Origin: Nematostella vectensis
Taxonomy: Eukaryota > Cnidaria > Anthozoa > Actiniaria > Edwardsiidae
Length of the DNA: 64,000 bases
Assembly (NCBI RefSeq): GCF_932526225.1
Contig: NC_064045.1
Span: forward strand, 1,054,001 to 1,118,000
Direction of reading: 5' to 3'
Shown here one piece after another: positions 1 to 10,206 of the stretch. Under the pieces are notes generated by a model. The model did no database searches. It was not told the origin of the DNA and saw nothing but the letters and a program-made list of their open reading frames with translations. Both the position numbers and the translations under genes were made by a program. Every line of letters starts with the position of its first letter. The first letter of the stretch is position 1.

Positions 1-63
1 TTAAAAATGCATACTGCTAGTTATGCCGCTGTTAATGTATCATATACCATTGTCTGGTCTCGC

Positions 64-144
64 AAATAAATAATAAGAGATACATTATATATTTCAATAT
101 ATACAGAAATACTTTATATATTAATATAATATAAGAGTCTCCAG
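64..144. other. AT-rich block of the monomer (unit 1 representative)
   Basis: About 80 bases are almost entirely A and T, made of short TATAT, AATAAATAAT and TTAATATAATATAAG runs, and the block recurs in every unit about 60 bases after the monomer start. It includes AATAAA at 65-70 and TATA-like strings, but nothing shows it acts as a promoter or polyadenylation site. It is a candidate for DNA bending, easy unwinding or a nucleosome-phasing boundary. Confidence 0.6.
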
Positions 145-181
145 AGGGACTTTGAAGGCTGTTCCAAAACTGTGCTTATTA

Positions 182-189
182 TACATGTA
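182..189. repeat. Palindrome TACATGTA (unit 1 representative)
   Basis: An 8-bp perfect palindrome about 180 bases into the unit, kept in nearly all copies. Units 34, 43 and 59 have TGTAAAACC instead of TGTACGACC, just outside or at its edge. Confidence 0.6.
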
Positions 190-330
190 CGACCTACTTT
201 GGGTTTAGAAGTTTGTGAGAAGTCATTGAATATCTTATTCGGTTTTGATTCTCTGGTTACTGACAAGTCCTGGTGCAGGTGCTAATGGCCAGATTAGAAG
301 AGTTCTGGGCTCTTGTCAAAGTCGTATTCG

Positions 331-339
331 TTTTTTTTT
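331..339. repeat. Variable T-tract 1 (unit 1 representative)
   Basis: Nine T residues just upstream of the open frame. Across units this tract is T8-T15, or interrupted as T6-A-T5, T7-A-T5 or T6-G-T5. It accounts for much of the 924-933-bp length variation and looks like replication slippage. Confidence 0.85.
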
Positions 340-427
340 CTGTGTTTTGAATAGTCCACATGGTGTTCTTTGTTGAAGGGAAGTCTCAAAACTTCTGGGT
401 TGGACCGCATGTGGTACTTCTAAGAGC

Positions 428-437
428 CTCTCGAGAG
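428..437. repeat. Palindrome CTCTCGAGAG (unit 1 representative)
   Basis: A 10-bp perfect palindrome inside the open frame, present in nearly all units. Units 21, 37 and 46 have CTTTCGAGAG, which breaks it by one base. In unit 55 it lies in the 29-bp interval where two monomer types are joined. Confidence 0.7.
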
Positions 438-493
438 AACAAGCCTTATCTAGATTTTTTTGGTCCGTCCTGTCACGCCCAGGGCATGCACAA

Positions 494-501
494 ACACGTG
501 T
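494..501. repeat. Palindrome ACACGTGT containing CACGTG (unit 1 representative)
   Basis: An 8-bp palindrome with the CACGTG core bound by bHLH and plant bZIP factors (E-box or G-box). P, G and S cores mostly have ACACGTGT. R cores (units 5, 8, 11, 20, 22, 23, 49) have CACGTGAG, keeping the six-base core. Unit 16 has CACGTATG, losing it. Factor binding is not shown. Confidence 0.5.
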
Positions 502-639
502 GGGCACCAACCCCTATCACTTTTGTAATGGTCCTTCTTCCCTATCACAAGTCTGCTACTCATAACATTATGTGGTGTCATGGAGTAATGTACTCTAACA
601 TGAGACAGAAAGCGTCTTTTGTTTTAATTTTATATTGAA

Positions 640-655
640 ACCTGTGTCAACAGGT
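640..655. repeat. Short inverted repeat ACCTGT-GTCA-ACAGGT (unit 1 representative)
   Basis: Six-base arms with a four-base loop just after the open frame ends. Its right arm overlaps the left arm of the 12-bp inverted repeat at 650-687, so the two hairpins cannot form together on one strand. In units with GAGTCA the left arm becomes ACCTGA and the hairpin is weakened. Confidence 0.7.
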
Positions 656-687
656 GTAAAGTGTATTAACACTAGCTTTACACCTGT
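650..687. repeat. Main inverted repeat, 12-bp arms (unit 1 representative)
   Basis: ACAGGTGTAAAG at 650-661 and CTTTACACCTGT at 676-687 are perfect reverse complements with a 14-base spacer. Within the spacer region AGTGT (660-664) and ACACT (669-673) form a further small hairpin. Units with CCTATAAAAT on the right arm (for example 3, 5, 9, 12, 13, 29, 38, 47, 62, 64, 68) keep 10 paired bases. It could extrude as a cruciform or act as a breakage or recombination site; it is not followed by features that suggest a bacterial terminator. Confidence 0.85.
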
Positions 688-769
688 AAAATATCAGCAA
701 CTATCTGTGATAGAAGTGGCTGGCGTAATGACAGCTTGGCTTGCTTGAATCTCTGCCTTGTATTTGGCT

Positions 770-781
770 AGAACTAGTTCT
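770..781. repeat. Palindrome AGAACTAGTTCT (unit 1 representative)
   Basis: A 12-bp perfect palindrome present in every full-length unit. It lies inside the 40 bases missing from all twelve short units, so short and long monomers differ in whether they have it. In units with GGATAG just upstream the palindrome itself is unchanged. Confidence 0.8.
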
Positions 782-838
782 TTGATCTCGAACGGGTAAA
801 GGGGCCCATGCAGGTTATTTTTTTTCACGATATACACC

Positions 839-850
839 TTATAATTATAA
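839..850. repeat. Palindrome TTATAATTATAA (unit 1 representative)
   Basis: A 12-bp perfect AT-only palindrome, followed by TTGATGTCC. I saw no unit in which it is altered, including the short ones. Confidence 0.75.
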
Positions 851-926
851 TTGATGTCCATCGCAATCCCTGCTTCCTAAAGTTAGAGCCTAGTGCACCA
901 CTGAAGTCTAATGGACTCCGAGAAAT

Positions 927-1855
927 TTAAAAATGCATACTGCTAGTTATGCCGCTGTTAATTTATCATATACCATTGTCTGGTCTCGCAAATAAATAAT
1001 AAGAGATACATTATATATTTCAATATATACAGAAATACTTTATATATTAATATAATATAAGAGTCTCCAGAGGGACTTTGAAGGCTGTTCCAAAACTGTG
1101 CTTATTATACATGTACGACCTACTTTGGGTTTAGAAGTTTGTGAGAAGTCATTGAATATCTTATTCGGTTTTGATTCTCTGGTTACTGACAAGTCCTGGT
1201 GCAGGTGCCAATGGCCAGATTAGAAGAATTCTGGGCTCTTGTCAAAGTCGTATTCGTTTTTTATTTTTCGGTGTATTGAATAGTCCACATAGTGTTCTTT
1301 GTTGAAGGGAAGTCTCAAAACTTCTGGGTTGGACCGCATGTGGTACTTCTAAGAGCCTCTCGAGAGAACAAGCCTTATCTAGATTTTTTTGGTCCGTCCT
1401 GTCACGCCCAGGGCATGCACAAACACGTGTGGGCACCAACCCCTATCACTTTTGTAATGGTCCTTCTTCCCTATCACAAGTCTGCTACTCATAACATTAT
1501 GTGGTGTCATGGAGTAATGTACTCTAACATGAGACAGAAAGCGTCTTTTGTTTTAATTTTATATTGAAACCTGTGTCAACAGGTGTAAAGTGTATTAACA
1601 CTAGCTTTACACCTGTAAAATATCAGCAACTATCTGTGATAGAAGTGGCTGGCGTAATGACAGCTTGGCTTGCTTGAATCTCTGCCTTGTATTTGGCTAG
1701 AACTAGTTCTTTGATCTCGAACGAGTAAAGGGGCCCATGCAGGTTATTTTTTTTCACGATATACACCTTATAATTATAATTGATGTCCATCGCAATCCCT
1801 GCTTCCTAAAGTTATAGCCTAGTGCACCACTGGAGTCCAATGGACTCCGTGAAAT
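927..1855 (+). repeat. Monomer 2, front T, core P
   Basis: 929 bp, GTGTCA tail. ATA replaces the frame ATG, so the frame is open from 1289 to 1567 without a start. AACGAGTAAAG replaces AACGGGTAAAG, a CpG loss, and GTTATAGCC is private. Confidence 0.95.
1832..1848. repeat. Inverted repeat GGAGTCC-AAT-GGACTCC at monomer end (unit 2 representative)
   Basis: Seven-base arms with a three-base spacer, ending a few bases before the next monomer. Its left arm is one of the most variable diagnostic sites: GGAGTCC, GGATCTC, GGATTTC, CGAGTCC or GAAGTCT (unit 1). The GGATCTC form in the right half always precedes a front-H unit. Confidence 0.8.
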
Positions 1856-2784
1856 TTAAAAATTCATACTGCTAGTTTTGCCGCTGTTAATTTAACATAT
1901 ACCATTGTCTGGTCTTGCAAATAAATAATAAGAGATACTTTATACATTTCAATATATACAGAAATACTTTATATATTAATATAATATAAGAGTCTCCAGA
2001 GGGACTGTGAAGGCTGTTCCAAAAATGTGCTTATTATACATGTACGACCTACTTTGGGTTTAGAAGTTTGTGAGAAGTCATTGAATATCTTATTCGGTTT
2101 TGATTTATCTGGTGTACTGACTAGTCCTGATGCAGGTGCCAATGGCCAGATTAGAAGAGTTCTGGGCTCTTGTCAAAGTCGTATTCGTTTTTTATTTTTC
2201 GGTGTATTGAATAGTCCACATGGTGTTCTTTGTTAAAGGGAAGTCTCAAAACTTCTGGGTTGGACCGCATATGGTACTTCTAAGAGCCTCTCGAGAGAAC
2301 CAGCCTTATCTAGATTTTTTTGGTCCGTCCTGTCACGCCCAGGGCATGCACAAACACGTGTGGGCCGCACCCAACTTCACTTTTGTAATGGTCCCTCTTC
2401 CTTATCACAAGTCTGGTACTCTTAACATTATGTGGTGTCATGGAGTAATGTACTCTTACATGAGAGAGAAAGCGTCTTTTGTTTTAATTTTATATTGAAA
2501 CCTGTGTCAACAGGTGTAAAGTGTATTAACACTAGCTTTACACCTATAAAATATCAACAACTATCTGTGATAGAAGTGGCTGGCGTAATGACAGCTTGGC
2601 TTGCTTGAATCTGCCTTGTATTTGGCTAGAACTAGTTCTTTGATCTCGAACGGGTAAAGGGGCCCATGCAGGTTATTTTTTTTCACGATATACACCTTAT
2701 AATTATAATTGATGTCCATCGCAATCCCTGCTTCCTAAAGTTAGAGCCTAGTGCACCACTGGAGTCCAATGGACTCCGAGAAAT
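1856..2784 (+). repeat. Monomer 3, front N, core G
   Basis: 929 bp, GTGTCA tail with CCTATAAAAT. GATTTATCTGG opens a second upstream frame at 2027-2236 that overlaps the main frame (2220-2498) by 17 bases in another phase. TCCTGATGCAGG and CCCAACTTCAC are private changes. Confidence 0.95.
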
Positions 2785-3711
2785 TTAAAAATGCATACTG
2801 CTAGTTTTGCCGCTGTTAATTTATAATATACCATTGTCTGGTCTCGCAAATAAATAATAAGAGATACATTATATATTTCAATATATACAGAAATACTTTA
2901 TATATTAATATAATATAAGAGTCTCCATAGGGACTTTGAAGGCTGTTCCAAAACTGTGCTTATTATACATGTACGACCTACTTTGGGTTTAGAAGTTTGT
3001 GAGAAGTCATTGAATATCTTATTCGGTTTTGATTCTCTGGTTACTGACAAGTCCTGGTGCAGGTGCTAATGGCCAGATTAGAAGAGTTCTGGGCTGCTGT
3101 CAAAGTCGTATTCGTTTTTTTTTTGGTGTTTTGAATAGTCCACATGGTGTTCTTTGTTGAAGGGAAGTCTCAAAACTTCTGGGTTGGACCGCATATGGTA
3201 CTTCTAAGAGCCTCTCGAGAGAACAAGCCTTATCTAGATTTTTTTGGTCCGTCCTGTCACGCCCAGGGCATGCACAAACACGTGTGGGCACCAACCCCTA
3301 TCACTTTTGTAATGGTCCTTCTTCCCTATCACAAGTCTGCTACTCATAACATTATGTGGTGTCATGGAGTAATGTACTCTAACATGAGAGAGAAAGCGTC
3401 TTTTGTTTTCATTTTATATTGAAACCTGTGTCAACAGGTGTAAAGTGTATTAACACTAGCTTTACACCTGTAAAATATCAGCAACTATCTGTGATAGAAG
3501 TGGCTGGCGTAATGACAGCTTGGCTTGCTTGAATCTCTGCCTTGTATTTGGCTAGAACTAGTTCTTTGATCTCGAACGGGTAAAGGGGCCCATGCAGGTT
3601 ATTTTTTTTTTACGATATACACCTTATAATTATAATTGATGTCCATCGCAATCCCTACTTCCTAAAGTTAGAGCCTAGTGCACCACTGGAGTCCAATGGA
3701 CTCCGTGAAAT
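2785..3711 (+). repeat. Monomer 4, front T variant, core P
   Basis: 927 bp, GTGTCA tail. TTATAATATACC replaces TTATCATATACC and CTCCATAGGG is private. T-tract runs straight into GGTG. Frame open at 3144-3422. First unit of the three-monomer pattern. Confidence 0.95.
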
Positions 3712-4638
3712 TTAAAAATGCATACCGCTAGTTTTGCCGCTGTTAATTTATCATATACCATTGTTTGGTCTCGCAAATAAATAATAAGAGATACATTATA
3801 TATTTCAATATATACAGCAATACTTTATATGTTAATATAATATAAGAGTCTCCAGAGGGACTTTGAAGGCTGTTCCAAAACTGTGCTTATTATACATGTA
3901 CGACCTACTTTGGGTTTAAAAGTTTGTGAGAAGTCAATGAATATCTTATTCGGTTTTGATTCTCTGGTTACTGACAAGTCCTTGTGCAGGTGCCAATGGC
4001 CAGATTAGAAGAATTCTGGGCTCTTGTCAAAGTCGTATTCGTTTTTTATTTTTCGGTGTATTGAATAGTCCACATAGTGTTCTTTGTTGAAGGGAAGTCT
4101 CAAAACTTTTGGGTTGGACCGCATATGGTACTTCTAAGAGCCTCTCGAGAGAACAAGCCTTATCTAGATTTTTTTGGTCCGTCCTGTCACGCCCAGGGCA
4201 TGCACAAACACGTGAGGGCACCAGCCCCCATCACTTTTGTAATGGTCCTTCTTCCTTATCACAAGTCTGCTACTCATAACATTATGTGGTGTCATGGAGT
4301 AATGTACTCTTACATGAGAGAGAAAGCGTCTTTTGTTTTAATTTTATATTGAAACCTGTGTCAACAGGTGTAAAGTGTATTAACACTAGCTTTACACCTA
4401 TAAAATATCAACAACTATCTGTGATAGAAGTGGCTGGCGTAATGACAGCTTGGCTTGCTTGAATCTGCCTTGTATTTGGCTAGAACTAGTTCTTTGATCT
4501 CGAACGGGTAAAGGGGCCCATGCAGGTTATTTTTTTTCACGATATACACCTTATAATTATAATTGATGTCCATCGCAATCCCTGCTTCCTAAAGTTAGAG
4601 CCTAGTGCACCACTGGAGTCCAATGGACTCCGAGAAAT
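3712..4638 (+). repeat. Monomer 5, front C, core R
   Basis: 927 bp, GTGTCA tail with CCTATAAAAT. Marked by TTGTTTGG, CAGCAATAC, TTTAAAAGTTTG and TCAATGAAT. ATA replaces the frame ATG; frame open at 4074-4352. Confidence 0.95.
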
Positions 4639-5567
4639 TTAAAAATGCATACTGCTAGTTTTGCCGCTGTTAATTTATCATATACCATTGTCTGGTCTCG
4701 CAAATAAATAATAAGAGATACATTATATATTTCAATATATACAGAAATACTTTATATATTAATATAATATAAGAGTCTCCAGAGGGACTTTGAAGGCTGT
4801 TCCAAAACTGTGCTTATTATACATGTACGACCTACTTTGGGTTTAGAAGTTTGTGAGAAGTCATTGAATATCTTATTCGGTTTTGATTCTCTGGTTACTG
4901 ACAAGTCCTGGTGCAGGTGCAAATGGCCAGATTAGAAGAGTTCTGGGCTGCTGTCAAAGTCGTATTCGTTTTTTTTTTTTGGTGTTTTGAATAGTCCACA
5001 TGGTGTTCTTTGTTGAAGGGAAGTCTCAAAACTTCTGGGTTTGACCGCATATGGTACTTCTAAGAGCCTCTCGAGAGAACAAGCCTTATCTAGATTTTTT
5101 TGGTCCGTCCTGTCACGCCCAGGGCATGCACAAACACGTGTGGGCACCAACCCCTATCACTTTTGTAATGGTCCTTCTTCCCTATCACAAGTCTGCTACT
5201 CATAACATTATGTGGTGTCATGGAGTAATGTACTCTAACATGAGAGAGAAAGCGTCTTTTGTTTTCATTTTATATTGAAACCTGTGTCAACAGGTGTAAA
5301 GTGTATTAACACTAGCTTTACACCTGTAAAATATCAGCAACTATCTGTGATAGAAGTGGCTGGCGTAATGACAGCTTGGCTTGCTTGAATCTCTGCCTTG
5401 TATTTGGCTAGAACTAGTTCTTTGATCTCGAACGGGTAAAGGGGCCCATGCAGGTTATTTTTTTTTTACGATATACACCTTATAATTATAATTGATGTCC
5501 ATCGCAATCCCTACTTCCTAAAGTTAGAGCCTAGTGCACCACTGGAGTCCAATGGACTCCGTGAAAT
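4639..5567 (+). repeat. Monomer 6, front T, core P, frame broken
   Basis: 929 bp, GTGTCA tail. GGGTTTGACC replaces GGGTTGGACC and puts an in-frame TGA early in the frame that starts at 5000; the open remainder is 5051-5278. Otherwise close to unit 7. Confidence 0.95.
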
Positions 5568-6496
5568 TTAAAAATGCATACCGCTAGTTTTGCCGCTGTT
5601 AATTTATCATATACCATTGTTTGGTCTCGCAAATAAATAATAAGAGATACATTATATATTTCAATATATACAGCAATACTTTATATGTTAATATAATATA
5701 AGAGTCTCCAGAGGGACTTTGAAGGCTGTTCCAAAACTGTGCTTATTATACATGTACGACCTACTTTGGGTTTAGAAGTTTGTGAGAAGTCATTGAATAT
5801 CTTATTCGGTTTTGATTCTCTGGTTACTGACAAGTCCTGGTGCAGGTGCAAATGGCCAGATTAGAAGAGTTCTGGGCTGCTGTCAAAGTCGTATTCGTTT
5901 TTTTTTTTTGGTGTTTTGAATAGTCCACATGGTGTTCTTTGTTGAAGGGAAGTCTCAAAACTTCTGGGTTGGACCGCATATGGTACTTCTAAGAGCCTCT
6001 CGAGAGAACAAGCCTTATCTAGATTTTTTTGGTCCGTCCTGTCACGCCCAGGGCATGCACAAACACGTGTGGGCACCAACCCCTATCACTTTTGTAATGG
6101 TCCTTCTTCCCTATCACAAGTCTGCTACTCATAACATTATGTGGTGTCATGGAGTAATGTACTCTAACATGAGAGAGAAAGCGTCTTTTGTTTTCATTTT
6201 ATATTGAAACCTGTGTCAACAGGTGTAAAGTGTATTAACACTAGCTTTACACCTGTAAAATATCAGCAACTATCTGTGATAGAAGTGGCTGGCGTAATGA
6301 CAGCTTGGCTTGCTTGAATCTCTGCCTTGTATTTGGCTAGAACTAGTTCTTTGATCTCGAACGGGTAAAGGGGCCCATGCAGGTTATTTTTTTTTTACGA
6401 TATACACCTTATAATTATAATTGATGTCCATCGCAATCCCTACTTCCTAAAGTTAGAGCCTAGTGCACCACTGGAGTCCAATGGACTCCGTGAAAT
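5568..6496 (+). repeat. Monomer 7, front C, core P
   Basis: 929 bp, GTGTCA tail. Front shares TTGTTTGG and CAGCAATAC with units 5, 8 and 11, while the core and tail match units 4 and 6, so it looks mosaic. Frame open at 5929-6207. Confidence 0.95.
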
Positions 6497-7423
6497 TTAA
6501 AAATGCATACCGCTAGTTTTGCCGCTGTTAATTTATCATATACCATTGTTTGGTCTCGCAAATAAATAATAAGAGATACATTATATATTTCAATATATAC
6601 AGCAATACTTTATATGTTAATATAATATAAGAGTCTCCAGAGGGACTTTGAAGGCTGTTCCAAAACTGTGCTTATTATACATGTACGACCTACTTTGGGT
6701 TTAGAAGTTTGTGAGAAGTCAATGAATATCTTATTCGGTTTTGATTCTCTGGTTACTGACAAGTCCTGGTGCAGGTGCCAATGGCCAGATTAGAAGAATT
6801 CTGGGCTCTTGTCAAAGTCGTATTCGTTTTTTATTTTTCGGTGTATTGAATAGTCCACATAGTGTTCTTTGTTGAAGGGAAGTCTCAAAACTTTTGGGTT
6901 GGACCGCATATGGTACTTCTAAGAGCCTCTCGAGAGAACAAGCCTTATCTAGATTTTTTTGGTCCGTCCTGTCACGCCCAGGGCATGCACAAACACGTGA
7001 GGGCACCAGCCCCCATCACTTTTGTAATGGTCCTTCTTCCTTATCACAAGTCTGCTACTCATAACATTATGTGGTGTCATGGAGTAATGTACTCTTACAT
7101 GAGAGAGAAAGCGTCTTTTGTTTTAATTTTATATTGAAACCTGTGTCAACAGGTGTAAAGTGTATTAACACTAGCTTTACACCTCTAAAATATCAACAAC
7201 TATCTGTGATAGAAGTGGCTGGCGTAATGACAGCTTGGCTTGCTTGAATCTGCCTTGTATTTGGCTAGAACTAGTTCTTTGATCTCGAACGGGTAAAGGG
7301 GCCCATGCAGGTTATTTTTTTTCACGATATACACCTTATAATTATAATTGATGTCCATCGCAATCCCTGCTTCCTAAAGTTAGAGCCTAGTGCACCACTG
7401 GAGTCCAATGGACTCCGAGAAAT
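6497..7423 (+). repeat. Monomer 8, front C, core R
   Basis: 927 bp, GTGTCA tail with private CACCTCTAAAAT in the right arm of the main inverted repeat. Shares TCAATGAAT with unit 5, 2785 bp upstream. ATA at frame start; open at 6859-7137. Confidence 0.95.
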
Positions 7424-8347
7424 TTAAAAATGCATACTGCTAGTTTTGCCGCTGTTAATTTATCATATACCATTGTCTGGTCTCGCAAATAAATAATAAG
7501 AGATACATTATATATTTCAATATATACAGAAATACTTTATATATTAATATAATATAAGAGTCTCCAGAGGGACTTTGAAGGCTGTTCCAAAACTGTGCTT
7601 ATTATACATGTACGACCTACTTTGGGTTTAGAAGTTTGTGAGAAGTCATTGAATATCTTATTCGGTTTTGATTCTCTGGTTACTGACAAGTCCTGGTGCA
7701 GGTGCTAATGGCCAGATTAGAAGAGTTTTTAGCTCTTGTCAAAGTAGTATTCGTTTTTTTTTCGGTGTTTTGAATAGTCCACATGGTGTTCTTTGTTGAA
7801 GGGAAGTCTCAAAACTTCTGGGTTGGACCGCATGTGGTACTTCTAAGAGCCTCTCGAGAGAAAAAGCCTTATCTAGATTTTTTTGGTCCGTCCTGTCACG
7901 CCCAGGGCATGCACAAACACGTGTGGGCCGCACCCACCATCACTTTTGTAATGGTCCCTCTTCCTTATCACAAGTCTGGTACTCTTAACATTATGTGGTG
8001 TCATGGAGTAATGTACTCTTACATGAGAGAGAAAGCGTCTTTTGTTTTAATTTTATATTGAAACCTGTGTCAACAGGTGTAAAGTGTATTAACACTAGCT
8101 TTACACCTATAAAATATCAACAACTATCTGTGATAGAAGTGGCTGGCGTAATAACAGCTTGGCTTGCTTGAATCTGCCTTGTATTTGGCTAGAACTAGTT
8201 CTTTGATCTCGAACGGGTAAAGGGGCCCATGCAGGTTATTTTTTTTCACGATATACACCTTATAATTATAATTGATGTCCATCGCAATCCCTGCTTCCTA
8301 AAGTTAGAGCCTAGTGCACCACTGGAGTCCAATGGACTCCGAGAAAT
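7424..8347 (+). repeat. Monomer 9, front T, core G
   Basis: 924 bp, the shortest of the full-length class. GAGAAAAAGCC and GCGTAATAACAGC link it to units 12 and 13; TTTTTAGCTC and AAAGTAGTATTCG are private. Frame open at 7783-8061. Confidence 0.95.
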
Positions 8348-9277
8348 TTAAAAATGCATACTGCTAGTTTTGCCGCTGTTAATTTATCATATACCATTGT
8401 CTGGTCTCGCAAATAAATAATAAGAGATACATTATATATTTCAATATATACAGAAATACTTTATATATTAATATAATATAAGAGTCTCCAGAGGGACTTT
8501 GAAGGCTGTTCCAAAACTGTGCTTATTATACATGTACGACCTACTTTGGGTTTAGAAGTTTGTGAGAAGTCATTGAATATCTTATTCGGTTTTGATTCTC
8601 TGGTTACTGACAAGTCCTGGTGCAGGTGCTAATGGCCAGATTAGAAGAGTTCTGGGCTCTTGTCAAAGTCGTATTCGTTTTTTTTTTTTGGTGTTTTGAA
8701 TAGTCCACATGGTGTTCTTTGTTGAAGGGAAGTCTCAAAACTTCTGGGTTGGACCGCATATGGTACATCTAAGAGCCTCTCGAGAGAACAAGCCTTATCT
8801 AGATTTTTTTTGGTCCGTCCTGTCACGCCCAGGGCATGAACAAACACGTGTGGGCACCAGCCCCTATCACTTTTGTAATGGTCCTTCTTCCCTATCACAA
8901 GTCTGCTACTCATAACATTATGTGGTGTCATGGAGTAATGTACTCTAACATGAGAGAGAAAGCGTCTTTTGTTTTCATTTTATATTGAAACCTGTGTCAA
9001 CAGGTGTAAAGTGTATTAACACTAGCTTTACACCTGTAAAATATCAGCAACTATCTGTGATAGAAGTGGCTGGCGTAATGACAGCTTGGCTTGCTTGAAT
9101 CTCTGCCTTGTATTTGGCTAGAACTAGTTCTTTGATCTCGAACGGGTAAAGGGGCCCATGCAGGTTATTTTTTTTTTACGATATACACCTTATAATTATA
9201 ATTGATGTCCATCGCAATCCCTACTTCCTAAAGTTAGAGCCTAGTGCACAACTGGAGTCCAATGGACTCCGTGAAAT
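8348..9277 (+). repeat. Monomer 10, front T, core P/R hybrid, frame broken
   Basis: 930 bp, GTGTCA tail. An eighth T in the T7 run of the frame causes a frameshift, so the frame from 8709 ends at 8915. Core CACCAGCCCCTATC is intermediate between P and R. GGCATGAAC and GTGCACAACTGG are private. Confidence 0.95.
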
Positions 9278-10206
9278 TTAAAAATGCATACCGCTAGTTT
9301 TGCCGCTGTTAATTTATCATATACCATTGTTTGGTCTCGCAAATAAATAATAAGAGATACATTATATATTTCAATATATACAGCAATACTTTATATGTTA
9401 ATATAATATAAGAGTCTCCAGAGGGACTTTGAAGGCTGTTCCAAAACTGTGCTTATTATACATGTACGACCTACTTTGGGTTTAGAAGTTTGTGAGAAGT
9501 CATTGAATATCTTATTCGGTTTTGATTCTCTGGTTACTGACAAGTCCTGGTGCAGGTGCCAATGGCCAGATTAGAAGAATTCTGGGCTCTTGTCAAAGTC
9601 GTATTCGTTTTTTATTTTTCGGTGTATTGAATAGTCCACATAGTGTTCTTTGTTGAAGGGAAGTCTCAAAACTTTTGGGTTGGACCGCATATGGTACTTC
9701 TAAGAGCCTCTCGAGAGAACAAGCCTTATCTAGATTTTTTTGGTCCGTCCTGTCACGCCCAGGGCATGCACAAACACGTGAGGGCACCAGCCCCCATCAC
9801 TTTTGTAATGGTCCTTCTTCCTTATCACAAGTCTGCTACTCATAACATTATGTGGTGTCACGGAGTAATGTACTCTAACATGAGAGAGAAAGCGTCTTTT
9901 GTTTTCATTTTATATTGAAACCTGTGTCAACAGGTGTAAAGTGTATTAACACTAGCTTTACACCTGTAAAATATCAGCAACTATCTGTGATAGAAGTGGC
10001 TGGCGTAAAGACAGCTTGGCTTGCTTGAATCTCTGCCTTGTATTTGGCTAGAACTAGTTCTTTGATCTCGAACGGGTAAAGAGGCCCATGCAGGATATTT
10101 TTTTTCACGATATACACCTTATAATTATAATTGATGTCCATCGCAATCCCTGCTTCCTAAAGTTAGAGCCTAGTGCACCACTGGATTTCAATGGACTCCG
10201 AGAAAT
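9278..10206 (+). repeat. Monomer 11, front C, core R
   Basis: 929 bp, GTGTCA tail with GGATTTC at the end. GTCACGGAG is a private change that makes a new CpG. ATA at frame start; open at 9640-9918. Third R unit of the three-monomer pattern. Confidence 0.95.

Larger units (their letters stand above)
360..638 (+). other. Conserved 92-codon open frame, probably not a gene (unit 1 representative)
   Basis: The frame begins ATGGTGTTCTTTG and ends TATTGA, and an equivalent frame is present in nearly every monomer. I do not recognise the predicted product; there is no clear signal peptide, membrane segment or known motif, though it is rich in His, Trp and aromatic residues. Against coding: 36 of 69 copies have ATA at the ATG position; units 6, 10, 19 and 60 are broken by a stop or frameshift; and most differences between copies alter residues (E/K, V/M, K/Q, T/A/S, L/P, H/L, N/Y). 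Overlapping minus-strand frames of 64-96 codons are shadows of the same stop-poor stretch. It may be a fossil of a coding element or chance. Confidence 0.35.
1..926 (+). repeat. Monomer 1, front T, core P
   Basis: 926 bp, GTGTCA tail. Carries AATGTATCAT in the front, CTGTGTTTTG after the T-tract (shared only with unit 69) and GAAGTCTAATGG at its end. Frame open at 360-638 with AGACAGAAAG, seen only in units 1 and 2. Confidence 0.95.

Noticed and set aside
65-70. AATAAA polyadenylation signal and TATA-like boxes
   Set aside because: They fall within an AT-only stretch where such strings are expected by chance, and there is no transcript structure to support them.
316-510. Minus-strand open frame of 64-96 codons opposite the + frame, recurring in most units
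   Set aside because: It overlaps the + strand frame over the same stop-poor stretch, varies in its ends with T-tract length, and shows no recognisable domain. It is best read as a shadow of the repeat.
471-517. Kinetoplast-minicircle-like motifs on the minus strand (GGGCGT and GGGGTTGGTG in P units)
   Set aside because: The 12-base minicircle motif matches at only 10 of 12 positions and only in the P subtype. The order relative to GGGCGT is reversed, and the sequence is a long linear array with block structure rather than separate circles.
650-687. Rho-independent bacterial terminator
   Set aside because: The inverted repeat is not GC-rich, has a long spacer and is not followed by a T-run, and the setting is a eukaryote-like satellite array.
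786-800. Possible CENP-B box or tRNA-type B box around GATCTCGAACGGG
   Set aside because: Several required bases of the CENP-B box are missing, and the B-box match fails at conserved positions with no A box at a suitable distance. No tRNA or pol III unit is supported.
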